From Gaiella sp038230035 (GTDB lineage: Bacteria; Actinomycetota; Thermoleophilia; Gaiellales; Gaiellaceae), in the NCBI GenBank assembly GCA_038230035.1, contig JBBRNX010000001.1, positions 403,591 to 467,590 of the forward strand: a DNA stretch of 64,000 nt, in the 5' to 3' direction. The position numbers and the translations under genes are program-made. Positions 8,514-15,820 of the stretch are shown piece after piece; position 1 is the first letter of the stretch; each line of letters begins with the position of its first letter. The notes below the pieces were generated by a model, which was not told the origin of the DNA, did not search any database, and worked only from the letters and a program-made list of their open reading frames with translations.

Positions 8514-8767
8514 CGCAGCCGGACGACGTCAACCGAGATGATCGCGTCGGGGCGGATCAGGCGGTTGCCGACGAGCGGCCATTCGCCGGTTCGCTCGTAG
8601 TCGGCGATCACGCTCTTCGCGAACGTCACCGCGCTCTCGCGGTTCGGCGCCGACCCGAGGTGGATCGTCTCTCCATCCACGAGCCGGATCACCACGACGC
8701 GCGCTTGCGACGCCATCGCCAGGTCACGCTGAGGTAGCGGCGTCTCCGGAATCTCGAGCAGCGTCAC
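8510..8767 (-). CDS. hypothetical protein, 85 residues
   Basis: The GTG start at 8767 is preferred because GGAGG lies 5 nt upstream on the minus strand; an internal ATG at 8716 would give 68 residues. The C-terminal 68 residues form a compact alternating domain: VVVIRLVDGETIHLGS, then ESAVTFAKSVIADYERTG and RPDAIISVDVVRLR. It resembles short actinobacterial beta-alpha-beta proteins but no family is assigned. Its stop overlaps the stop of the formyltransferase gene by a few bases (convergent). Confidence 0.5.
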   Translation of the reverse strand: MTLLEIPETPLPQRDLAMASQARVVVIRLVDGETIHLGSAPNRESAVTFAKSVIADYERTGEWPLVGNRLIRPDAIISVDVVRLR

Positions 8768-8892
8768 GGCGTCCTCCGTCCGTCGAATGCCGACTGGAGC
8801 TGCCGCGGGCTCCTTCGAATTCGTATGCGAGACCCGAGTATGCGCCTCGCCGGGAGTGCGCGCGTCCCTCGATCGAGCGATTCGCGTCGGAG

Positions 8893-10119
8893 CTATGCGG
8901 CGGCCGGCAGCCCACGCGCGCTCACCGCATACGCCGCGATCAAAAGCCCGGTTAGGCCGGCGACGCCGAAGGCGAGCTGCGTTCCCCCGACCTGGACGAG
9001 CCAGCCGGCGACGATCCCGCCGACCGGGGCCAGACCGGCGAACGCGAACAGGTAGAGGCTGACGACGCGGCCTCGCAGATGATCGGGCGTTCCAGTTTGG
9101 ACGAGGGCGTTCGCGTTGGCGGTCAGAAGCGTGAAGCTCGCGCCGACGACGAAGAGCAAGACGCCGCAGGGCCATACTCCGCGCAGCGGCGCAAGAGCCA
9201 GCATCGCGGTGCTGAAACCCGCCAGCCCGACGAGCATCCCCTTCCAGCTCGCGCGCCCGAGCGTTGCGGTGACGAGCGCGCCCGCAAGCGCACCGGCTCC
9301 GAAGGCCGCGGAGAGAATCCCGAAGGTCCGCGGTCCCGTGTGCAGCGTGCTCGACGCGAGCAGCGGCAGGATCACATTGAAGTTGAAGCCGACGGTGCTC
9401 ATCACCGTCACGATGCCGAGCACGAGTCTCAGGTCGCGCGACTGTCGGACGAAGGAGATTCCCTCGCGGACGTCGGCAAGGACGGTCGCTCGCGCGCCGC
9501 GTACGACCGGGTAGAGCTCATCCGTCCGCATCGCGAGCAGCCCAGCCAGAACTGCCAGGAAGCTGAAGGCGTTGACGAGGAAACACGCGCCGACATTGAC
9601 CGCTGCGATCAGGACGCCGGCAATCGCCGGCCCGACGACGCGCGACATGTTGAAGAGGCTGGAGTTCAGCGCGACTGCGTTCGGCAACTCGTCGCCGCCG
9701 ACCAGTTGGTACGTCAACGCCTGACGGCCCGGCGCGTCGAAGACCTGCGCTACTCCCGAAAGCACTGCCAGGAGAAAGACGAGCGGAAGCGTCGCCGTGC
9801 CGGTGAGCGCGAGCACGGCGAGCGTTGCCGAGAGCACCATCGACAGGCTCTGCGTCCCGATCACGAGGCGGCGGTTGTCGACCCTGTCGGCCAGGACACC
9901 CGAGACGAGCCCGAGGACGGTGAACGGCACGAAGCGGCAGAACGCGAGCGCGCCGACCGCTAGTGGCGAGTGCGTCATCTGGATGACGAGCCAGGCCAGT
10001 GCAACGTTCTGCATCCAGGTGCCCGAGACCGACACGACCTGGCCCGAGAAGAAGAGGCGGTAGTTCCGGTGGTCGTGCAGGCTGCGGAACGTCCGCGCCT
10101 GAAGTGCCATGGCGGTCAC
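8893..10119 (-). CDS. MFS transporter, MFS_3 (enterobactin-exporter-like) family
   Basis: A 408-residue permease with twelve predicted transmembrane segments. The N-terminus RSLHDHRNYRLFFSGQVVSV followed by GTWMQNVALAWLV is the signature opening of the MFS_3/DUF894 group, and GVLADRVDNRRLVIGTQ is the cytoplasmic loop 2-3 motif. These carry out proton-driven export of drugs or siderophores. The GTG start overlaps the stop of the MarR gene (10116-10119), so the regulator and exporter form one unit. Substrate is unknown. Confidence 0.82.
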   Translation of the reverse strand: MTAMALQARTFRSLHDHRNYRLFFSGQVVSVSGTWMQNVALAWLVIQMTHSPLAVGALAFCRFVPFTVLGLVSGVLADRVDNRRLVIGTQSLSMVLSATLAVLALTGTATLPLVFLLAVLSGVAQVFDAPGRQALTYQLVGGDELPNAVALNSSLFNMSRVVGPAIAGVLIAAVNVGACFLVNAFSFLAVLAGLLAMRTDELYPVVRGARATVLADVREGISFVRQSRDLRLVLGIVTVMSTVGFNFNVILPLLASSTLHTGPRTFGILSAAFGAGALAGALVTATLGRASWKGMLVGLAGFSTAMLALAPLRGVWPCGVLLFVVGASFTLLTANANALVQTGTPDHLRGRVVSLYLFAFAGLAPVGGIVAGWLVQVGGTQLAFGVAGLTGLLIAAYAVSARGLPAAA

Positions 10120-10559
10120 AGCCAGGCTTTCGACAGAAGCGTGTTGAGCGGCTCGATCGCCTGCTCGATCGCCTCGACCTGTTCAGGCGGAAGCTCAGCG
10201 AGCCGCTCGGCCAACCACGTCGTCCGCTGCGCGCGGACCTTGCGCAACAGCCGGTCTCCGGCAGTCGTCAGCTCGAGACCGACCCGGCGGCGGTCGCCGC
10301 CGGAGCGGATGCGCTCGATGAGGCCCGCAGCCTCGAGGCGGTCGACGTGGCCGGACAGCGACGGGGCCGAGATCCGCTCCAGCTCGGCCAGTTCGCGGAG
10401 GCTGAGCCCGGGATATTCGCGAATCAGCAACAGGAGCGTTGCCTGACGGCTCGTGATGCCGAGTGACTCCGTCTCGCGACGGAGCTCGCGCGCGAGACGC
10501 AGCAGCGCGGGCCGGAGGCGGTTCGCCGTCTCGAGCGTATCGATAGGAGAGCTAATCAT
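10116..10559 (-). CDS. MarR-family transcriptional regulator
   Basis: A 147-residue winged-helix repressor-type protein. The recognition helix region reads LRELAELERISAPSLSGHVD and the wing reads RSGGDRRRVGLELT, both typical of MarR. It is transcribed first and coupled to the exporter downstream. A perfect palindrome overlaps its start codon, which suggests autorepression relieved by the exported compound. Effector unknown. Confidence 0.85.
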   Translation of the reverse strand: MISSPIDTLETANRLRPALLRLARELRRETESLGITSRQATLLLLIREYPGLSLRELAELERISAPSLSGHVDRLEAAGLIERIRSGGDRRRVGLELTTAGDRLLRKVRAQRTTWLAERLAELPPEQVEAIEQAIEPLNTLLSKAWL

Positions 10560-10564
10560 TAGCT
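10550..10564. promoter_or_regulatory. palindromic operator over the marR start
   Basis: AGCTAATCATTAGCT is a perfect 7-bp inverted repeat around one central base. It covers the ATG of the regulator and lies just downstream of a TATAGT box. It is AT-rich against a GC-rich background, fitting a MarR operator. Confidence 0.55.
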
Positions 10565-10570
10565 AGACGA

Positions 10571-10576
10571 ACTATA
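10571..10576 (-). promoter_or_regulatory. -10 box TATAGT for the marR-MFS unit
   Basis: TATAGT on the minus strand ends 11 nt before the ATG at 10559, with the AGCTAAT palindrome between them. No good -35 was seen. Confidence 0.4.
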
Positions 10577-10611
10577 GCGGGAAAGGCCGAGTCTGCGTCG
10601 AACCCGCTCGC

Positions 10612-11065
10612 ATGAGCGAAGCGCGAGACGACCCCTTCCGCCATCTGCAAGCGCAGCAGCACTCGCGCGGTGCGTTCGGCGACGACCCGTTCGGGAAAGC
10701 TGCCGAAACCGGGGCGCGGTTCTTCGGCACCCCCGGGCTACATCATCGGCCAGACCGCCGTCGTGATCGTCTGGATTGCGCTGAACGCGGCTGCTGTCGC
10801 GCTCCGCTGGGATCCATACCCCTTCATCCTCTTGAACCTGATGTTCTCGCTCCAGGCTGCCTATGCGGCCCCGCTGATCCTCCTCGCGCAGACCCGGCAG
10901 GCCGAGCGCGACAAGGCGCACGTCGAGGCCGATGCGATGCATCGGGAGGAGATCGCACGGAATCAGGCCAACCTGCTCGCAGTGAACACGAAGCTCACCG
11001 AGCAGGTACACGAGCTGACGCTCGAGATTCATCGGACGACGTGCCCCCAGACCGGGCAGTCGTAG
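10612..11065 (+). pseudogene. DUF1003 membrane protein with a 1-nt frameshift
   Basis: Two adjacent frames together give a normal DUF1003 protein. The first, from the ATG at 10612, covers DPFGKAAETGARFFGTPG. The second continues YIIGQTAVVIVWIALN, then RWDPYPFILLNLMFSLQAA and the basic/acidic helical tail. The join falls in a run of five C at 10730-10734; four C would restore the frame. DUF1003 proteins have two transmembrane helices followed by a cytoplasmic coiled coil and no settled function. The otherwise perfect sequence suggests a sequencing error or a very recent mutation. Confidence 0.7.
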
Positions 11066-11141
11066 CATGGTGCGTTCCTGAAGAACGCGTCGGCCAGTGT
11101 TGGACAGTGCAGTTGCTGCTGTGAAGCAGCCGAAGTCGACC

Positions 11142-11219
11142 CTAGCGCCTTCGGAAGCGGTAGCCGCCGAAGACCATTAGGACTATCACGACGATAATGA
11201 TCAGTAGCCAGATCGACAT
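11142..11219 (-). CDS. 25-residue single-helix membrane peptide
   Basis: A short frame encoding one hydrophobic helix and a basic C-terminal tail (MSIWLLIIIVVIVLMVFGGY then RFRRR). ACGGAGTG gives a ribosome-binding site about 8 nt before the ATG at 11219. Such positive-inside micro-proteins are common in actinobacteria; function unknown. A longer in-frame extension upstream has no membrane or family features. Confidence 0.5.
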   Translation of the reverse strand: MSIWLLIIIVVIVLMVFGGYRFRRR

Positions 11220-11431
11220 TGGGCACTCCGTTTCGTTCGCGGTGGGGTTCGTTCGCGGTGAGGCGGTCATTCCCGCCCTTCGGGTCGATGAAACGTCGGC
11301 GTCGCAATCCGCACCGACCGAAACGACATGACGGAACGGACTCCGGAGGGGAGGTACCCGATTGCGGGCGTCGAGACGAAGGCGCACACTACGGCGCGCA
11401 GTCGCTCAATTCCGTGCGTGAGGAGACGTCG

Positions 11432-11479
11432 ATGACGGTGATTGAACGCGCCAAAGGCGTTCTCGTGGAACGACACTAG
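11432..11479 (+). pseudogene. remnant of an ANTAR RNA-binding domain
   Basis: The 15 residues MTVIERAKGVLVERH match the first conserved helix of ANTAR domains (consensus VIerAKGvLMeRh), then a TAG ends the frame and the next gene's ATG follows at once. AGGAG precedes the ATG. Neither the upstream GAF or receiver part nor the rest of the ANTAR is visible in any frame, so this looks like a truncated relic, or a tiny ORF that now couples translation to the downstream gene. Confidence 0.4.
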
Positions 11480-12010
11480 ATGTCCGATCCGACCCCGAGC
11501 CGCAAGCTCGTCGGTGCAGAGGTGCTGCGTGACGAACTTGTCCGCGAGTTGCTCGCAATGCGGCTGATCGGGGTGCTCGCGACGCTCGAGCCGGACGGCT
11601 CGGTACATGCCGTGCCGATGTGGCTTGCGCCGGGCGACGACGCGATCCTGCTGGGTACGGGCTCACGCAGTCGGAAGGTCCGGAACCTGGAGCGTGATCC
11701 GCGGGCGACTCTCGTGCTGCACGACTCGCGGCTCGGAGCAGAGGTCTGCGGGGCCTCGATCCGCGGTCGCGTCGAGCTGCTGCAGGGCGACACTGCGACG
11801 GCTCTCGTCCGCGAGGTGCATCGCCGCTACGTCGGCGATGCGCGCGAACGGCTGCCGGCCGTCGATTCATTCCTCGGCTCGGACGACGTCGCCTGCCGCT
11901 TCGTGCCCGAGGAGGCATTCACCTGGGATGAACGAGGAAGCGAGGCCGCCGGCGTTCTGCGCGAGTCGGCGGCTGCCTATCCACTCGAGCCGACCTCGCC
12001 GCGAAACTGA
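11480..12010 (+). CDS. PPOX-class (FMN/F420-binding split-barrel) oxidoreductase
   Basis: A 176-residue split beta-barrel protein. LLAMRLIGVLATLEPDGSV followed by HAVPMWL is the N-terminal strand pattern of pyridoxamine-5-phosphate-oxidase-like and F420-dependent reductases; GTGSRSRKVRNLERDPRATL is the cofactor phosphate-binding stretch. In actinobacteria many such proteins use F420, but cofactor choice cannot be proven here. The start is immediately after the TAG of the ANTAR remnant, and the stop lies inside the left arm of a strong hairpin. Confidence 0.75.
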   Translation: MSDPTPSRKLVGAEVLRDELVRELLAMRLIGVLATLEPDGSVHAVPMWLAPGDDAILLGTGSRSRKVRNLERDPRATLVLHDSRLGAEVCGASIRGRVELLQGDTATALVREVHRRYVGDARERLPAVDSFLGSDDVACRFVPEEAFTWDERGSEAAGVLRESAAAYPLEPTSPRN

Positions 12011-12045
12011 GTCGGGGACAGGGGTAGACCCTGTCCCCGACTCAG
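12007..12045 (+). terminator. 17-bp perfect hairpin over the PPOX stop codon
   Basis: Arms at 12007-12023 and 12029-12045 are fully complementary (CTGAGTCGGGGACAGGG and its reverse complement) with the loop GTAGA, followed by TTCTT. It serves the PPOX gene and, because its other side is the end of a minus-strand pseudogene at 12049, may act in both directions. Confidence 0.75.
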
Positions 12046-12048
12046 TTC

Positions 12049-12673
12049 TTACGTCGTCTTCCAGGGGTCGACGTAGACGTCGTCGATCTTCCAGCCCGCG
12101 TTGCCCGCAGCCGTGAATCGGAACTGGACGTTCGAGGTCAGCCCGTCGAGTGCCAGGAGCCCGGTCGCGTTCGCGAGGATCAGAGCCTGAAGCGTCGGGG
12201 CCCATGCGCCTCTCCCAGGGATCACCGTGACCGGCTGGGTGAAGGTCCCGAAACACGGTGTTGTAGATCACGTCGACCTTCAGAGGTGAGATTGCGTTGC
12301 CGCCGACCGCGAAGAACCGGAGCGTCGGGCTCACGAGGTCGACGCATTGCGCCGGAGAGAGGCCGAACCTCCGGCCGGGAGCCACAGAGACGCGCCGTCA
12401 GTCGACCGATGCACCTTGAACGGCTCGTTGCCGGGCGATGACCCTTGCGCCACCTGCGAGCTTCCAGGACGACGTCGATCCTTCGAACGCCCCGCCAGGA
12501 GCGAGTGTGTAGGCCGCCGGATCGGTCCCGCGAAGGAACGGGTGCTCGGCCGATGCCGAACACGTTGCCGCCGCTGCTGCTGGACGCGCTGCGATGCCGG
12601 CGGCGAGTGCCGCGACGGTCGAGGCAACCGTGAGTGCCGTGCCGAGCCGCAGGAGTCGTGCCGCAGAAATCAC
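12049..12673 (-). pseudogene. secreted protein gene broken by three 1-nt frameshifts
   Basis: Starts with GTG at 12673, with AAAGGAG upstream. A signal peptide (LLRLGTALTVASTVAALAAG) leads to HPFLRGTDPAAYTLAPGGAF, then SSWKLAGGARVIA. The reading then passes through three other frames: NEPFKVHRSTDGASLWLPAG, then CVDLVSPTLRFFAVGGN and SPLKVDVIYNTVF, then PVTVIPGRGAWAPTLQALI and WKIDDVYVDPWKTT to the TAA at 12049. The shifts fall near 12433-12436, 12351-12360 and 12251-12253. Joined, the four parts look like one continuous ~205-residue exported beta-rich protein, of a type I believe recurs in Thermoleophilia. Function unknown. Confidence 0.6.
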
Positions 12674-12779
12674 AGAATCTGTCTCCTTTGGAGCTTGGGG
12701 TGGGAGTCGACGGGGGGTGTCGCTCGGTGCCCGTATTCGACCGTCTCTCCCATGATGGTTCGGGCGTTTTGGCGAGAAA

Positions 12780-12817
12780 CCCCTGGAAAGGGGGCACGTT
12801 TCCCTCGAACGAGGGAA
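12780..12817 (+). other. two adjacent hairpins in the leader of the HD-GYP gene
   Basis: CCCC-TGGAAA-GGGG (12780-12793) is followed by TTCCCTCG-AA-CGAGGGAA (12800-12817), about 46 nt before the ATG at 12864. They could be leader RNA structures or a DNA-binding palindrome. No known riboswitch consensus is matched. Confidence 0.3.
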
Positions 12818-12863
12818 GTTGCGTTCGGGTCAAGGCGCACTGTCGTCGTGCCGATGGTTTGCG

Positions 12864-14235
12864 ATGACCCTTGTCGAGAACGAGGCGCTCGCGGCTGGCC
12901 GTGGTCTCACGCTGGCTTTCGATCCGGGTGCCGACGACGCGGTCGGCGAGCACCGCTCGTCGCTGTCCGGGCTTGGCCGCGGCGACCGGGCAGCTGTCGT
13001 GCTCGTCGGTGGCGGCTTTCTCGTTGCGGCACTCACGCTGCTCGTGCTCGGCCCGGCCAACCGGCAACCCGATCTACTCGCGCTCAGCCTCTGTCTTGCC
13101 GTCTACGCAGTCGTATCGCGCGTGGAGTTCGAGGTTTTTACCGGCGCCTCGGTGCCGACCCAACTTGTGCTGGTGCCGATGCTCTTCATCCTGCCGCTGC
13201 GCGTCGTGCCGCTCGCCGTCGCCGGTGGACTGATGCTCGGCTCGTGCCTCACCTGGGCGAGAGGCGGAATCGCGCCGCAGCGCGTCTTCGTGAACCTGAT
13301 CGGCTGCTGGCACGCGATCGGGCCGGTGCTCGTCCTGTGGCTTGCCGGTGATCGGGCGCTCCGTTGGTCGATCTGGCCGATTCTCGTTGCGGCGCTCGTG
13401 GCCCAGTTCGCCTTCGAGCTCGCCGGGATCGTGATCCACGAATGGATCGCCCGGCGGACGAAGCCGCTCGAGGTGATACCGCACATCTTCCGCGTGCAGC
13501 TCGTCGACGCGGCACTCGCACCTGTTGGTCTCGCCGTCGCCGTCGCCACGAGAGGCGAGCCGTACGGAGTTCTGCTCGTTCTACCGCTGGTCGGCCTGCT
13601 GGGGTGTTCGCGCGCGAGCGCCGGGCACGGATCGACAACGCACTGGAGCTGTCGACCGCGTACCGCGGGACTGCGCTTCTGCTGGGCGATGTCGTCGAGG
13701 CCGATGATGCCTACACGGGTCTGTACAGCCGCGATGTCGTCGAGCTGTCGCTAGCCGTGGCCGACGAGCTCGGCCTTCCGGCCGACGAGCGTCGCAATAC
13801 CGAGTTCGTCGCTCTCCTGCACGACGTCGGCAAGATCCGGATGCCCGCCGAGATCAGCAACAAGCCGGGACCGCTGACGCCGGAGGAGCGGTCCGTCATG
13901 GGACCCACACCGTTGAGGGCCAGTTGATGCTCGAGCATGTCGGCGGTCTCCTCGGCAGCGTCGGTCGGCTCGTCCGCTCGTGTCATGAGCGCTGGGACGG
14001 CGCCGGCTACCCGGACGGTCTGGCGCCCAAGGCGATACCGCCTGTTGCCGCGGTCGTGATGTGCTGCGACGCGTTCAGCGCGATGACGACCGACCGCCCG
14101 TACCGCAAGGCGCTGCCGCTGGCGGAGGCGCTCTCCGAGTTGCGTGTGAACTCCGGCACGCAGTTCTCCCCGGCGGTCGTGGCGGCCCTGGTGGCGGTCG
14201 TCGAACGCGGCACCATGAACCGACCTGTCGCCTGA
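12864..14235 (+). pseudogene. membrane HD-GYP domain protein with two 1-nt frameshifts
   Basis: The N-terminal ~250 residues form about eight membrane helices. The frame then breaks in the GGGG run at 13601-13604 and resumes as GVFARERRARIDNALELSTA, with the HD motif in FVALLHDVGKIRMPAEI. A second break at 13904-13906 leads into HTVEGQLMLEHVGG, then HERWDGAGYPDG (the GYP motif) and DAFSAMTTDRPYRKALPL. Each break is repaired by adding one base. HD-GYP proteins hydrolyse cyclic di-GMP or related nucleotides. All motifs are conserved, so the protein may be intact in the organism if the breaks are assembly errors. Confidence 0.7.
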
Positions 14236-14265
14236 CCCTCCGGCTCGAGCTACTCGGGCTCGGGG

Positions 14266-14961
14266 CTACTTTGCTTCGGCCTCGAGCTTGTAGCCGACGC
14301 CGTAGCGGGTCTGGAGGAAGGTATGCGACATGGCGCGACGGTCGATCTTCTCGCGCAGCTTGCGGACGAAGACGTCGACCGTGCGGTCGCGATGCGTCGC
14401 GCGGCGGCCCCACACCCGTTGCAGCAGCTCGTCGCGGGTGAGCACGCGGCCCTGCTCGAGGGCAAGCGCGTAGAGAAGGCGGAACTCGGTTGGTGTGACG
14501 TTGGCGCTCTCACCGTTGACGTACGCCTGGACGTTGCGCGGGTCGAGACGGAGCTCCTGGATCACGATCTCGTCGTCGCGGCGCGGATCGGGTGCACGCG
14601 TACCGCGCCGGGCGACCGCGGTCACGCGTGCTGCGAGCTCCTTCATCGAGAACGGCTTGACGAGATAGTCGTCGGCGCCGAGCTCGAGGGCGTGGACGCG
14701 GTCGTGCTCAGTGCCGCGAGCAGACACGACGACGATCGGCGTGCCGATTCCCTCGTCACGCGCCTGCTCGATCACCCGCCAGCCGTCGAGGCCCGGCAGC
14801 ATCAGATCGAGGACGCACACGTCGGGACGCTCGAAGCGGAGTCGTTGCAGCCCTATCTCGCCGCTCGACACGGACACCGGGTCGAAACCTGCTGCCTGCA
14901 GGTGCCGCGACATGCCGCGGGCGATCACATCGTCGTCTTCGATGATCAGAACCTTCGACAT
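14266..14961 (-). CDS. OmpR/PhoB-family response regulator
   Basis: A 231-residue regulator. The receiver domain has acidic residues in IIEDDDVIA, the phosphoacceptor Asp in VCVLDLMLPGLDG, Thr/Ser in VVVSARG and Lys in DDYLVKPFS. The DNA-binding domain has NVTPTEFRLLYALALEQGRV, the recognition helix RDRTVDVFVRKLREKID and a C-terminal hairpin TRYGVGYKLE. It sits next to a soluble histidine kinase (15821) and upstream of the pst genes, so it may be the PhoP of this organism; that pairing is inferred from position. Confidence 0.85.
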   Translation of the reverse strand: MSKVLIIEDDDVIARGMSRHLQAAGFDPVSVSSGEIGLQRLRFERPDVCVLDLMLPGLDGWRVIEQARDEGIGTPIVVVSARGTEHDRVHALELGADDYLVKPFSMKELAARVTAVARRGTRAPDPRRDDEIVIQELRLDPRNVQAYVNGESANVTPTEFRLLYALALEQGRVLTRDELLQRVWGRRATHRDRTVDVFVRKLREKIDRRAMSHTFLQTRYGVGYKLEAEAK

Positions 14962-14975
14962 CGCGACACATCATG

Positions 14976-15003
14976 AACGGCCCCCGGGGGTTCGGGGGCC
15001 GTT
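14976..15003 (-). terminator. hairpin between the calcium-repeat gene and the regulator gene
   Basis: Arms AACGGCCCCC (14976-14985) and GGGGGCCGTT (14994-15003) with an 8-nt loop. It lies downstream of the minus-strand gene ending at 15059, so it probably terminates that transcript before the regulator. Confidence 0.6.
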
Positions 15004-15058
15004 AGATGGTGTCCGAGTGGTAAGCGGATGGTGAAGCTCAGCCGCTCTGGTGAACGCT

Positions 15059-15712
15059 CTAGCTGTCGGCCTGATCGTTGTTGTCGGCGTTGTCTGCCGC
15101 ATCCTGGGCTGTCGGGACGTTCTCGATCACGATCGTCTCGCAGCCGCGAATCGTCGTCAGCGAGCGCTCGGACGCAAGGACGAAGGCGGTGTCGTTGCCT
15201 GGGCCGCAGTCGAGCACGTCACGCTGGCCGTCGCCGGCTAGCGCGTGGAGCCGATCGTCGCCAGGCCCCCCGTGCAGAACGTCGGTGCCCACTCCACCCC
15301 AGAGCGAGTCGTTGCCGTCGCCGCCGTTGACGGTGTCGTTGCCCGAGCCGCCGTGAAGGCTGTCGTCGCCGGGGCCGCCTGTGATCGTGTCGTCACCGGA
15401 GCCTCCCCAGACGACGTCTTGACCCTCGCCGCCGCCGAGCCGGTCGTCGCCGACGCCGCCGTACACGAGGTCGCTGCCGTCGCCACCCCAGGCGGTGTCG
15501 TCGCCCGAGCCGGCGCGGACCAGGTCGGCACCTGGGCCGGCGTTGATGGTGTCGTTCCCCTGGAAGGCGCTGATGGCGTCGGCGCCCCTCGTGCCGCGCA
15601 GCGTGTCGTCGCCGTTCGTGCCCTTGATGACGGCCGCGGCCGCCACACTCGCGAACACGAGTGCCGAAACCGCTGCTGTGAACACAACCGCCTTGAATGT
15701 CCTGCCTCTCAT
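15059..15712 (-). CDS. secreted hemolysin-type calcium-binding (RTX-like) repeat protein
   Basis: A 217-residue exported protein. A Sec signal peptide (FKAVVFTAAVSALVFASVAA) is followed by about ten GGxGxDxUx nonapeptides, for example GGEGQDVVWGGSGDDTITGG and GGSGNDTVNGGDGNDSLWGG, which bind Ca2+ in a parallel beta roll. The C-terminal ~50 residues contain a Cys pair (LDCGPG and IRGCETI) and an acidic Asn/Asp-rich tail. No catalytic domain, so a structural or Ca-binding surface role is likely. It is flanked by a terminator and divergent from the kinase gene. Confidence 0.8.
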   Translation of the reverse strand: MRGRTFKAVVFTAAVSALVFASVAAAAVIKGTNGDDTLRGTRGADAISAFQGNDTINAGPGADLVRAGSGDDTAWGGDGSDLVYGGVGDDRLGGGEGQDVVWGGSGDDTITGGPGDDSLHGGSGNDTVNGGDGNDSLWGGVGTDVLHGGPGDDRLHALAGDGQRDVLDCGPGNDTAFVLASERSLTTIRGCETIVIENVPTAQDAADNADNNDQADS

Positions 15713-15820
15713 CGTCGATCTCCCTCGGTTGGTGTCGGATGACTCCCCTATTCACGGCTTTCCGTATGAGGTGCCGGTTGCGGCTGAGTCAGTCGGACGC
15801 AAGCCGTCTGTTAGAACCCC

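Noticed and set aside
12740..12863. A possible c-di-GMP or other riboswitch before the HD-GYP gene
   Set aside because: Two hairpins are present, but I could not match the conserved bases of any known riboswitch class, so only the hairpins are reported.
15200..15660. A tandem repeat array or CRISPR-like pattern
   Set aside because: The periodicity comes from Gly/Asp-rich nonapeptide codons of the calcium-binding protein. There are no equal repeats with unique spacers.
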